From positions 1 through 64,000 of the forward strand of contig CAWCBE010000014.1 of assembly GCA_963793825.1 (NCBI GenBank): a DNA stretch of 64,000 nt, read 5' to 3'. How positions within the stretch are numbered: the first letter of the stretch is position 1; the number at the start of each line of letters is the position of its first letter. Shown piece after piece: positions 44,654-52,081 of this stretch. The notes below the pieces were generated by a model that made no database searches, was not told the origin of the DNA, and saw nothing but the letters and a program-made list of their open reading frames with translations. Made by a program: the position numbers and the translations under genes. Source of the DNA: RYN-230 sp963793825. Its GTDB lineage: Bacteria; Actinomycetota; Actinomycetes; Streptosporangiales; Streptosporangiaceae.

Positions 44654-44920
44654 GTGATCCGCTACCAGGTCCTGATCACCGGCCGCGTGCAGGGTGTCAG
44701 CTTCCGGGCCGCCTGCCAGCGGATGGCCTGGCAGCACGGCGTCGCCGGCTGGGTGCGCAACCTCGCCGACGGCGGCGTCGAGGCGGTCTTCGAGGGACCC
44801 GCGGACCAGGTCGAGCACATGCTGGAGTGGGCCCGGCGCGGGCCGCGGCTGGCCGAGGTGACCGATGTCGCCACGGCGGCCCAGCCGCCCGAGGGCCTCG
44901 GCTCGTTCATGATCAGGTAA
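44654..44920 (+). CDS. acyP: Acylphosphatase
   Basis: 88 residues, ferredoxin-like fold. The phosphate-binding loop GRVQGVSFR (catalytic Arg) and the Asn in GWVRNLADGGVEAVFEG are intact. It hydrolyses acyl phosphates such as carbamoyl or acetyl phosphate. GTG start; probably leaderless. Tail-to-tail with the DUF167 gene (6 bp apart). Confidence 0.94.
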   Translation: MIRYQVLITGRVQGVSFRAACQRMAWQHGVAGWVRNLADGGVEAVFEGPADQVEHMLEWARRGPRLAEVTDVATAAQPPEGLGSFMIR

Positions 44921-44926
44921 CCCGTC

Positions 44927-45184
44927 TCACCGGGCCAGCAGCTCGTCCAGCACGGCGGGGTCGGCCCCGGCCACCTCGAGCACCTTGGTCCGGCTGGCCG
45001 CGCCGGCGACCAGGGTGACCGCCGGGCGGCGGACGCCGAACGCCTCGGCCACGGCGGCCAGGGCGGCCGCGGTGGCCTTCCCGTCCACGGCCCGCGCGCT
45101 GACCCGGACGACCAGGGCGCCGTCGTGCTCACCGCCCACCCTCGGGCGGGCTGATCCCGGACGGACCCGGACCGTGATGCGCAC
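44927..45184 (-). CDS. DUF167 (YggU-family) protein
   Basis: 85 residues beginning VRITVRVRPGSARPRVGG, with ALVVRVSARAVDGKATAAAL and SRTKVLEV; this is the conserved pattern of DUF167. The role is unknown. The GTG at 45184 fits the family start. It is divergent from the methyltransferase gene 64 bp away. Confidence 0.88.
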   Translation of the reverse strand: MRITVRVRPGSARPRVGGEHDGALVVRVSARAVDGKATAAALAAVAEAFGVRRPAVTLVAGAASRTKVLEVAGADPAVLDELLAR

Positions 45185-45235
45185 CTGCCCAGTGTGCCCG
45201 CCCTCCTGGCTTGCCGGGCGCACCGCCCCGCACGG

Positions 45236-45241
45236 CAGAAT
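45236..45241 (+). promoter_or_regulatory. Weak -10-like hexamer (CAGAAT) before methyltransferase
   Basis: CAGAAT ends seven bases before the ATG at 45249, the same spacing as the other leaderless candidates, though the first base deviates from T. Confidence 0.25.
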
Positions 45242-45248
45242 CGGCGTC

Positions 45249-45884
45249 ATGAAGGACTGGGTGGCCTGGCACGAGGCCTATGAAGATCCGTCATCGTCGC
45301 TGAGCGCCCGGCTGCGCCGGGTCCGCTTCCACCTGTCGCAGGCCATCGACCGGGCACCGGCCGGCCCGGTCCGGCTGGTCAGCCTGTGCGCCGGGCAAGG
45401 CCACGACGTCACCGGCGTGCTGCCCGGCCATCCCCGCCGTGACGACGTCCAGGCCGTCCTGGTGGAGTACGACGCCGCCAACGCCGGGCAGGCGCGCCGG
45501 GCGGCCGCGCAGGCCGGGCTGCCGCAGGTCGTGGTGCGCCAGGCGGACGCCAGCGTGACCGCCGGTTACGCCGACGCGCTGCCTGCCGACGTGCTCCTGC
45601 TGTGCGGCATCTTCGGCAACGTGAGCGAGCCGGACATCCAGCGCACCGTGCAGGCGGCCCCCGCGCTGTGCGCCCCCGGCGCGACGGTGATCTGGACCCG
45701 GCACCGGCGGGACCCCGACCTCACGCCGCAGATCCGGGGCTGGTTCGCCGGCAGCGGCTTCGAGGAGATCGCCTTCGAGGCGCTGGGCACCGCGGGGCTG
45801 ACCGGCGTGGGCGCGCAGCGGCTCCGCCACGCGGCGACGGTCCCGCTGCCCGCTGGCCCGCTCTTCACCTTCGGCAGCTCCTGA
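45249..45884 (+). CDS. Class I SAM-dependent methyltransferase
   Basis: 211 residues, Rossmann fold. LVSLCAGQGHDVTGVL is the SAM-binding loop, VEYDAANAGQAR holds the acidic ribose contact, and LLLCGIFGNVSEPDIQRTV follows motif III. The N-terminal KDWVAWHEAYEDPSSSLSARL is typical of a small actinobacterial group of unknown target. Overlaps nothing; a DHFR-like remnant begins about 30 bp downstream. Confidence 0.85.
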   Translation: MKDWVAWHEAYEDPSSSLSARLRRVRFHLSQAIDRAPAGPVRLVSLCAGQGHDVTGVLPGHPRRDDVQAVLVEYDAANAGQARRAAAQAGLPQVVVRQADASVTAGYADALPADVLLLCGIFGNVSEPDIQRTVQAAPALCAPGATVIWTRHRRDPDLTPQIRGWFAGSGFEEIAFEALGTAGLTGVGAQRLRHAATVPLPAGPLFTFGSS

Positions 45885-45916
45885 GCCGGGCGGTGAATTC
45901 CGGCCGCCTGCCGCGT

Positions 45917-46125
45917 CAACACCATCTCGAGCGCCAGTATCGCGCAGCAGGCGCTGGACCTGGACCTGGTCAACACGGTCGTGATCAGCCTGGTGCCGGT
46001 GCTGCCGGAGAAAGGGCATCCCGTACTTCGCCGGCCTGGCCCGGGCGCCGCACCGGTTCGAGGACCCGGTCGTCATCCCGGGCCACCGGGTCACGCACCT
46101 GAGCTACGCGGTACGGCGGGACTGA
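45917..46125 (+). pseudogene. Dihydrofolate reductase/RibD-like remnant
   Basis: Two pieces in different frames reconstruct the C-terminal part of a RibD_C/DHFR-like protein: QQALDLDLVNTVVISLVPVL, then after an extra base in gagaaagggcatcc, GIPYFAGLARAPHRFEDP and VTHLSYAVRRD with a stop at 46123-46125. The N-terminal two thirds is missing. Unlike the other frameshifted genes here this one is also truncated, so it is a true relic. Confidence 0.7.
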
Positions 46126-47066
46126 GGCCCGGCGTGCACCTGGCCGAGCAGATCCGCCAGGGCGCCGCGCACGGCCTCAGGATGGCGCAGGTGAAGGGTG
46201 ACGTGCCCGGCGTCCACCAGGCGCACCTCGCCGCGCGGCACCGACCGGGCAAAATCGGCGTAGAGCCGCCGCTTGCCCTCGATCTCCGCGCGCAGCAGCG
46301 ACTCGGATTCACCGACCAGCACGGCTTGCTTGAAGCCGTCCGCGCCCATGGAACACAGGATGATGAGCGGCACGTCGGGCATCGGGCCGGCCTGCCGGAC
46401 CTCGTCGTAGAGCTGGCCGATGTTCCCCGCCTCCTGGAGGCCGGCGTGCAGCCATTCCCAGCTGACATGGCGCTCGATGAGGATCTCGCGGATCGCGGCG
46501 GGCCAGTCCGTCATCTCCTGGGCGAACAGGCCGCGGTAAAGCTGGATGACCTCGCCGGGCAGCTCGTCCGGGAGGACCTGGTCCGGGTCCCATCCCTCGC
46601 GCAGCTCATTCAGTTCCCGGGGCATGTAGGCGTTGTAGTCCTCGTGGGCCGGGTCCAGCAGCAACAGGGCGGCGACCTCATCAGGGAAGCGCTGCGCGTA
46701 GTGACGCGCGTACAGGCCACCGAGTGAGTGGTCGGCCAGCACGTAGGGAGCGGGCACGCCAGCGGCCCGCAGCAGCTCGCGCAGCTCGTCAGTCACCTCG
46801 GCGGAGGAGCGCGGCAGGCTGGCCCCGCCGCTCCAGCCCGTCCCAGCCCGGTCATAGAGGACGGTGGTGCTGAGGCCGGCCGCCTTCTCGGCGACGTTCA
46901 GGTAGTCCAGGCCGACCGCGCCGCCCCCGGGCAGGAACACCACCGCCGGGTCCCCGCGGCCCGAGCGGTGCAGCAGCAGTCTCTGCTCCCCCACCTGGTA
47001 GTAGCGCCCCAGCGGGGGGGTTCCCGGTCCCGTGCCCGGGCTGCTTCCGGACGGCTGGTCTGGCAT
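46104..47066 (-). CDS. Alpha/beta-hydrolase
   Basis: 320 residues. Oxyanion-hole segment VVFLPGGGAVGLDY, nucleophile elbow ADHSLGGLYA (Ser), acid in the VPLIILCSMGAD region, and the general-base His in DAGHVTLHLRHP. An epoxide-hydrolase/haloperoxidase-like esterase of unknown substrate. Divergent from the HTH regulator at 47144; the gap contains a perfect palindrome that probably controls one or both. The last 22 bp overlap the DHFR-like relic. Confidence 0.9.
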   Translation of the reverse strand: MPDQPSGSSPGTGPGTPPLGRYYQVGEQRLLLHRSGRGDPAVVFLPGGGAVGLDYLNVAEKAAGLSTTVLYDRAGTGWSGGASLPRSSAEVTDELRELLRAAGVPAPYVLADHSLGGLYARHYAQRFPDEVAALLLLDPAHEDYNAYMPRELNELREGWDPDQVLPDELPGEVIQLYRGLFAQEMTDWPAAIREILIERHVSWEWLHAGLQEAGNIGQLYDEVRQAGPMPDVPLIILCSMGADGFKQAVLVGESESLLRAEIEGKRRLYADFARSVPRGEVRLVDAGHVTLHLRHPEAVRGALADLLGQVHAGPQSRRTA

Positions 47067-47100
47067 GACTAACTCCTCAGCTGGCGTACCCGGCTTTGCA

Positions 47101-47116
47101 TTTCCAACTTTGGAAA
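47101..47116. promoter_or_regulatory. Operator TTTCCAA-CT-TTGGAAA
   Basis: A perfect 7-bp inverted repeat lies in the 77-bp gap between the divergent hydrolase and HTH-regulator genes. It is AT-rich compared with its surroundings. A local regulator binding here would control both genes. Confidence 0.6.
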
Positions 47117-47143
47117 CGGTACCAGATATGGAATCGTGGCCGG

Positions 47144-47710
47144 GTGGACACGCTTCAGCTGCTCTTGCACCCGGTACGGCTGCGGATCATGCACGCCATG
47201 TCCGGCGGTCGGGTTCTCACCACCTCCGACCTGTGCGCCCGGCTGCCGGACGTCCCGAAGACCACCGTGTACCGGCACGTCAGCGTGCTGGCCGCGGCCG
47301 GGGTCCTGGAGGTGGCGGGCGAGCAGCGGGTGCACGGGGCCGTCGAGCGCCGCTACCGGCTGCGCCGGGACGGGCCGGTGATCGACCGGGACCTGGCCGC
47401 GTCTATGTCGCTGGATGAGCACCGTCACGCGTTCGCTGCGGCGATGGCCGTCCTGCTGGCCGACTTCAACGCTTACCTCGACCGGGAGCACGCCAGCCCG
47501 GCCGACGACTCGGTGGGCTACGTGCAGGTCCCGTTGTGGCTCAGCCAGGACGAACTCGCCGGGCTGATCAGCGAGGTGAGCAGCGCCCTGCTGTCGAGAA
47601 GGGATAACGGCCCCCGCGCAGACCGGAGCCTCTACCTGGTGAGCCCGATCCTGTTCCCGATCGAGGATGTGCCGGACGGCGGGACGGGCGGGCGGGCGGA
47701 TCGCGGGTGA
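47144..47710 (+). CDS. ArsR-like winged-helix transcriptional regulator
   Basis: 188 residues. The N-terminal winged helix is clear (LHPVRLRIMHAMSGGRVLTTSDLCARLPDVPKTTVYRHVSVLAAAGVLEV), followed by a helical C-terminal domain of about 110 residues (DEHRHAFAAAMAVLLADFNAYLD) that should bind the effector or dimerise. GTG at 47144 chosen by family start. Very likely represses the divergent alpha/beta-hydrolase gene through the palindrome between them. Confidence 0.87.
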   Translation: MDTLQLLLHPVRLRIMHAMSGGRVLTTSDLCARLPDVPKTTVYRHVSVLAAAGVLEVAGEQRVHGAVERRYRLRRDGPVIDRDLAASMSLDEHRHAFAAAMAVLLADFNAYLDREHASPADDSVGYVQVPLWLSQDELAGLISEVSSALLSRRDNGPRADRSLYLVSPILFPIEDVPDGGTGGRADRG

Positions 47711-47726
47711 GCCGGGTCCTCCGCGC

Positions 47727-48872
47727 TCAGAGCGACTGCAGGAGGATGGCGCGCAGGTCATCGCGGGGCAGGAACACGGGATTGCCCTGCATGCTGCTGG
47801 AGATGGCGGCGGTGGCGGCAATGTCATCGGCGTGCCGCGGCCGGATGCCGAAGGCACCCAGGCCGGGCAGCGCGAGCAGGGCGATCGTCTCCCGGATCCA
47901 GGCCAGGCCGTCCTCGATGGACGCGGCCGGCCTGGCCGTCAGGAGCTGGGCCGCTTCGGCGTACCGCCGCAGGGCGGGGCCGCCGTCCGGCACCGGCCGC
48001 AGGGCCGCCACGTTGGCCTCGATGACAGCGGGCAGCACAGCGGCGCAGGCGATGCCGTGCGGGATGTGGACGGTCCCGCCGATGACACCGGCCAGGCCGT
48101 GCACCGCGCCGAGCTTGGCGTTGGCCAGCGCTATCCCGCCCAGCAGGCTGCACAGGGACATGTCCGTCCGGGCAGCCAGGTCGGTGCCGTCCGCGCAGGC
48201 GGCACGCAGCCCGGTCGCGGCCCGGCGCAGCCCCTCGCGGGCCAGGCCATCGGTCAGCGGGTTGGCCCGCACGGACACGAACGGCTCCAGGCACTGGGTC
48301 AGTGCGTCCAGGCCGCTGGCCGCCGTGACCGGAGCCGGGCAGGACAGGGTGAGCTCCGGGTCAACCAGCGCGACCCGGGGGATCATCAGGGTGCTGCGCA
48401 GGCTGGCCTTGAGCCGGTGCTCCGGCGCGGCCAGCACGGCGTTGGCTGTCACCTCCGCCCCGGTGCCAGCGGTCGTCGGCACCGCGACGCAGGGCACGGA
48501 CGGCCGGGTGATGGCCCGGCCCGACCCGATGACCTCCAGGTAGTCCAGGGGGTCGCCACCGTTGCCCGCCAGCATGGCTATGGCCTTCCCGGTGTCGATG
48601 ACACTGCCGCCGCCGATGGCGGCGATCACGTCGGCGCGGTGCTCGCGCGCGGCGGCAGCACCCGCGCGGGCCAGCTCGATCGTGGGCTCGCCGCTCACCG
48701 GGAACACCCTGGACGGCAGGCCCAGCCCGGCCAGCAGCCCGGCGTGCCGCGCCGGGTTCCCGCCCGTGCACACCAGGACCCGGGACCCGAGCCTGGCCAG
48801 CACGGCCGGCAGTTCCCCCGCCCGGCCAGCACCGGCCAGGATCCGCCCGGCCGTGGCGAACTCGAACCGCAT
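47727..48872 (-). CDS. Iron-containing alcohol dehydrogenase / maleylacetate reductase-like
   Basis: 381 residues, Fe-ADH fold. NAD-binding GGGSVIDTGKAIA and PTTAGTGAEVT are present; metal ligands are the Asp in GLDALTQ and the His residues in GAVHGLAGVIGGTVHIPHG. The FEFATAGRIL start resembles maleylacetate reductases, but no aromatic-degradation genes are near, so the substrate is open. The ATG at 48872 has AGGA seven bases upstream; a TTG six codons earlier is less likely. Convergent with the HTH gene. Confidence 0.88.
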   Translation of the reverse strand: MRFEFATAGRILAGAGRAGELPAVLARLGSRVLVCTGGNPARHAGLLAGLGLPSRVFPVSGEPTIELARAGAAAAREHRADVIAAIGGGSVIDTGKAIAMLAGNGGDPLDYLEVIGSGRAITRPSVPCVAVPTTAGTGAEVTANAVLAAPEHRLKASLRSTLMIPRVALVDPELTLSCPAPVTAASGLDALTQCLEPFVSVRANPLTDGLAREGLRRAATGLRAACADGTDLAARTDMSLCSLLGGIALANAKLGAVHGLAGVIGGTVHIPHGIACAAVLPAVIEANVAALRPVPDGGPALRRYAEAAQLLTARPAASIEDGLAWIRETIALLALPGLGAFGIRPRHADDIAATAAISSSMQGNPVFLPRDDLRAILLQSL

Positions 48873-48920
48873 CTGCTCATCCTGCCGCAAATGCAGTCGC
48901 CGGCTTCGCAGCGGCCGGGC

Positions 48921-48926
48921 TAGCGT
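48921..48926 (+). promoter_or_regulatory. Candidate -10 element (TAGCGT) for leaderless dinB-like gene
   Basis: TAGCGT ends seven bases before the ATG at 48934 with no Shine-Dalgarno. Confidence 0.4.
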
Positions 48927-48933
48927 CGGCCCT

Positions 48934-49446
48934 ATGACTCCTGTTCGCCAGCGCCCCCCGTTCGTGGCTGATGAGCGGACCCAGCTGGTCGGCTGGCTCG
49001 ACCTGCAGCGGAAGATCGTGCACCTGAAATGCGAAGGACTGTCCGGCGGCGATGCTCACCGCGCGGTGCTGCCCTCCTCTCCCCTGATGACGATGGCGGC
49101 CATCGTGTCCCACCTGCGGTGGGTCGAGCACCTGTGGTTCGAGGTCGTCTTCCTGGGCGGGCCAGCCGTGGGCCCGGGACTGGATGAGGGCCCCGAGGAC
49201 GCCGACATGATGGTCCCCGGCGTGCCCCTCGCCCGGCTCCTCGAGGAGTACGCCCGCCAGTGCGCCGTGTCCAACGAGATCGTCGCCGCTCATCGGCTGG
49301 ATGAGCCGGGCAAGCACCCCGACTTCGATGACGCCGCCGCGACCCTGCGGTGGATGCTGATCCACATGGTGGAGGAGACCGCGCGGCACGCTGGCCACAT
49401 GGACGCGATCCGGGAACTGCTCGACGGGAAGACGGGCTACTACTGA
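48934..49446 (+). CDS. DinB-family (DUF664) protein
   Basis: 170 residues, four-helix bundle. The three metal-binding His are visible in VSHLRWVEHLWF and in HMVEETARHAGHMDAIRE. DinB-like proteins include thiol transferases that use mycothiol or bacillithiol, which would suit an actinobacterium, but the reaction is not known here. Divergent from the Fe-ADH gene (61 bp). Confidence 0.9.
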   Translation: MTPVRQRPPFVADERTQLVGWLDLQRKIVHLKCEGLSGGDAHRAVLPSSPLMTMAAIVSHLRWVEHLWFEVVFLGGPAVGPGLDEGPEDADMMVPGVPLARLLEEYARQCAVSNEIVAAHRLDEPGKHPDFDDAAATLRWMLIHMVEETARHAGHMDAIRELLDGKTGYY

Positions 49447-49717
49447 TGGCGACCGATACGGCCCGCGAGGTGCGGGCGGCGCTCCGGCTCCGGCCGCCGC
49501 GGGCCCACGATGAGAGGGCGTTCCGGCCGCCTGCGAGGTGATGGCAGCGGTCGGGTTCACGCTCGGCCTGGGCGTGGAGCCCGGGATGGTGGCCGGGGAG
49601 ATCGTCGGCCGCTGGTCCGTCCGGCACGCGCTCGACGACTTCCTCGCGCGGGAGGGCGGCCACATCGGCTCCGGCGTCCTCCGGGGCGCCGCCCGGGCCC
49701 GGCCAGGAACACCAGGT
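49447..49717. other. Gap with one short unassigned frame
   Basis: About 270 bp without a convincing gene. A 62-codon frame at 49538-49726 (core RHALDDFLAREGGHIGSGV) has no recognisable family and overlaps the promoter of the next gene; it may be chance or a relic. Confidence 0.35.
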
Positions 49718-49748
49718 TTGACTTGAAGTCAGGTTCAACTCCTAGGGT
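49718..49748 (+). promoter_or_regulatory. MerR-type promoter with 19-bp spacer and dyad
   Basis: TTGACT (49718-49723) and TAGGGT (49743-49748) are separated by exactly 19 bp, and the spacer holds the dyad TTGAA-N6-TTCAA. Overlong spacers with a central dyad are the hallmark of promoters activated by MerR-family regulators. It lies about 40 bp before the LLM oxidoreductase gene. No MerR gene is present in the window. Confidence 0.65.
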
Positions 49749-49787
49749 CGTTGGGAACAGGAGGCTGCCGCAGCGAGGGGGAGCAAG

Positions 49788-50618
49788 ATGAGCGAGCTCG
49801 GCCTGGGGCCCGTCGGCGTCGCGCTGAACGTCTCCGCGGACGACGCCTGCCTCCGGGAGGCAGCCGAGCTGGAGGAGCTCGGGTACTCCGCCCTCTGGCT
49901 GCCGGGCGGGCAGATCGACCGCCTCGGCCGGATCGCGGAGATCGTCCGGGCCACCAGGTCCGTCCCTGTCGCCTCCGGCATCATCTCCCTGGACGTCTAC
50001 CCGCCCGCCGCCGTCATCGGCCTGCACGCCGAGCTGGAGGCCAGCGCACCAGGCCGGTTCCTCGTCGGCCTGGGCGGCCCGCAGAAACCCCGCCCCCTGC
50101 GGGCGCTGAACGACTACCTCGACCGGCTCGACCAGGGCGCGCCTCCGGTGCCCGCCGGCCGGCGGATCCTGGCCGCGCTCGGGCCGCGCAAGCTTGAGCT
50201 GGCCCGGGCCAGGTCCGCCGGCGCCGTCGCGCTCCTGGTCACGCCCGCCTACACCAAGCATGCGCGGGGCATCCTGGGCGAGGACCCCACCCTGATCATC
50301 AGCCAGATGATCGTCCTGGACACCGACGCCACGCGGGCCCGCGCGACCGGCCGCACGCCGCTGCGTTTCCTCTCCGGCGTCAGCGGGTACCGCGCCAATT
50401 TCGCCCGGATGGGATTCACCGGCAGCGACATCGCCAGCCTCAGCGACCGGCTCGTCGATGAGCTGGTCGCCTGGGGTGACATTGCCGCGATCACCGCCCG
50501 GATCCGCGAGCACCTCGACGCCGGAGCAGACCAGGTCGCGCTCACCATCCTGAGCCAGGGTGGCCAGCCACGCCCGGTCGACGCGGCCCGGGAACTCGCC
50601 GGCCATCTCCCCGGCTGA
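49788..50618 (+). CDS. LLM-class F420-dependent oxidoreductase (TIGR03620-like)
   Basis: 276-residue luciferase-like enzyme. LEELGYSALWLPGGQIDRLGRIAEIVRAT and GRFLVGLGGPQ are characteristic of the TIGR03620 group in F420-producing actinobacteria. GAGGGGGAG lies a few bases before the ATG. It is preceded by a MerR-type promoter, so it is likely induced by a small molecule or redox signal, unlike the other three LLM genes in the window. Confidence 0.9.
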   Translation: MSELGLGPVGVALNVSADDACLREAAELEELGYSALWLPGGQIDRLGRIAEIVRATRSVPVASGIISLDVYPPAAVIGLHAELEASAPGRFLVGLGGPQKPRPLRALNDYLDRLDQGAPPVPAGRRILAALGPRKLELARARSAGAVALLVTPAYTKHARGILGEDPTLIISQMIVLDTDATRARATGRTPLRFLSGVSGYRANFARMGFTGSDIASLSDRLVDELVAWGDIAAITARIREHLDAGADQVALTILSQGGQPRPVDAARELAGHLPG

Positions 50619-50677
50619 CCGCCCCTCACCGCCATTGACCACCGGCCCGATGGACCGGGCCGGTGCTTGAATGGGCT

Positions 50678-51154
50678 ATGGCTGATCGCGGGTGGCCGGC
50701 CGACTGGGCCGACCGGGTGGCGGGCCGGGACTGCCCGATGTGCGCCGCCCTGGGCCACGGGGACAGCGACTTCTGGGTGCACGTCATGACCGGCGAGTTC
50801 GCGGAGGTGCACCTGGAGCGGCGGAGCCGCCTGCCCGGCTACTGCCTGGTCGTATGGCGCCACGGGCACGTCGCCGAGCCGACGGACCTCGATCCCGGGC
50901 AGGCCTCCGGATACGGCCGGGAGGTGCTGATGACCGGCCGGGCGGTCCAGGCGCATTTCGGCCCGCTGAAGATGAACTACCTGGCGCTCGGGAACACCGT
51001 CCCCCACCTGCACACCCATGTCGTGCCGCGGTACCGGGACGACCCGGCACCGGGCGGGCCCCTGGCCTGGGACCAGATGCTCTCAGCTGAGCCGGTGCCC
51101 GGGGCCGAGCTGCAGCGCCAGGCGGCGGCCCTGCGGGCCCTGCTCGGCGGCTGA
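50678..51154 (+). CDS. HIT-family hydrolase
   Basis: 158 residues. The N-terminal zinc-like CPMCAA and the catalytic triad HLHTHVVPRY are intact. HIT proteins cleave nucleotide phosphoramidates, dinucleoside polyphosphates or similar. The ATG at 50678 is preferred to an in-frame start five codons upstream. Substrate unknown. Convergent with the cyanase gene (17 bp apart). Confidence 0.88.
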   Translation: MADRGWPADWADRVAGRDCPMCAALGHGDSDFWVHVMTGEFAEVHLERRSRLPGYCLVVWRHGHVAEPTDLDPGQASGYGREVLMTGRAVQAHFGPLKMNYLALGNTVPHLHTHVVPRYRDDPAPGGPLAWDQMLSAEPVPGAELQRQAAALRALLGG

Positions 51155-51171
51155 GCGGGGGTCCCCGCCGG

Positions 51172-51612
51172 TCACCACTGGTAGGGCAGGAACTTGCCAT
51201 CCAGGACGACGACGACCCGGTCGCCCGCGGGGTCGGGTTCGCGCCTGACATCGAGGCGGAAATTGATCGCGCTCATGATGCCGTCACCGAACTGCTCGTG
51301 AATGAGTTCCTTGATGGTCGGACCGTACACCTGCAGGACCTCGTAGAACCGGTAGATGGTCGGGTCGGTCGGCACCGGCGTGCCCAGGGCGCCCCGGGTG
51401 GGCTGGAGTTGCAGCGCGTGCTGGACGTCCTGGCCCAGGTCCAGGAGCGAGCACGCCGCCTTGGCCTGGGCCGCGGTCATCGGGTGCTGCCCCAGCAGGG
51501 CAGCCGTCGTCCAGGCCACCGGGCGGCCGGCCGCCTCAGCAAGCTGGGACCAGGTCAGTCCCAGGGCGGCCTTGGCGGCACGGACCGACTCCGCTGCTTC
51601 TTTCCTGTTCAT
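51172..51612 (-). CDS. cynS: Cyanate hydratase (cyanase)
   Basis: 146 residues; the E. coli enzyme has 156. It converts cyanate and bicarbonate to ammonia and two CO2. The N-terminal helical domain (RKEAAESVRAAKAALGLTWSQLAEA) and the catalytic C-terminal domain are complete, with the catalytic Arg and Glu in YRFYEVLQVYG and Ser in MSAINFRLDV. The ATG at 51612 has GGAGG eight bases upstream. No carbonic anhydrase or cyanate transporter is next to it. It may work with the thiocyanate-hydrolase-like operon 43 kb away, but this is speculative. Confidence 0.95.
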   Translation of the reverse strand: MNRKEAAESVRAAKAALGLTWSQLAEAAGRPVAWTTAALLGQHPMTAAQAKAACSLLDLGQDVQHALQLQPTRGALGTPVPTDPTIYRFYEVLQVYGPTIKELIHEQFGDGIMSAINFRLDVRREPDPAGDRVVVVLDGKFLPYQW

Positions 51613-51751
51613 CACCGTGTCCTCCGCTGTCTGCGCGCCTGGCTTCGCGTCTGGCCCGGGCTGCGTTGCGTGCACGTTACGCGCCCGATGTTCCAGGCGT
51701 GTGACCAGCGGCCCCAGCGGGTCACGATCCGGCGGCCAGCGCGGACCGCGT

Positions 51752-51757
51752 TAGGGT
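51752..51757 (+). promoter_or_regulatory. Candidate -10 element (TAGGGT) for thiamine-binding protein gene
   Basis: TAGGGT lies 30 bp before the ATG; a Shine-Dalgarno (AGGAGG) follows, so this transcript would have a short leader, unlike the leaderless cases. Confidence 0.35.
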
Positions 51758-51787
51758 CGGCGTGACCGCAGAGGCAGGAGGCAGCAC

Positions 51788-52081
51788 ATGATCGTCGCGT
51801 TCTCGATCACCCCGCTGGGCGTCGGCGAGGCAGTGGGCAGCTACGTCGCGGAGGCGGTCCGGGTGGTCCGGGACAGCGGGCTGCCGAACCGGACCGACGC
51901 CATGTTCACCACGGTCGAGGGGGACTGGGACGAGGTGATGGACGTGGTCAGGCGGGCCGTGGACGCGGTGGCCGCGCATGCGCCCCGGGTCAGCGTGGTA
52001 CTGAAGGCCGACATCCGCCCCGGCATCACGGATGGCCTGACCAGCAAGGTCGAGACCATTGAACGGCAGCTGTCAGCCTGA
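51788..52081 (+). CDS. Thiamine-binding (MTH1187/YkoF-like) protein
   Basis: 97 residues, ferredoxin-like fold of PF01910: VAFSITPLGVGEAVGSYVAEAVRVV start and TTVEGDWDEVMDVVRRAVDA. Family members bind thiamine or its precursors and may deliver it to a transporter. AGGAGG precedes the ATG by six bases. Its end overlaps the convergent adnA gene by 9 bp. Confidence 0.88.
   Translation: MIVAFSITPLGVGEAVGSYVAEAVRVVRDSGLPNRTDAMFTTVEGDWDEVMDVVRRAVDAVAAHAPRVSVVLKADIRPGITDGLTSKVETIERQLSA

Noticed and set aside
49538..49726. A 62-codon gene before the MerR-type promoter
   Set aside because: No family, and it runs over the promoter elements; kept only as a note in the gap entry.
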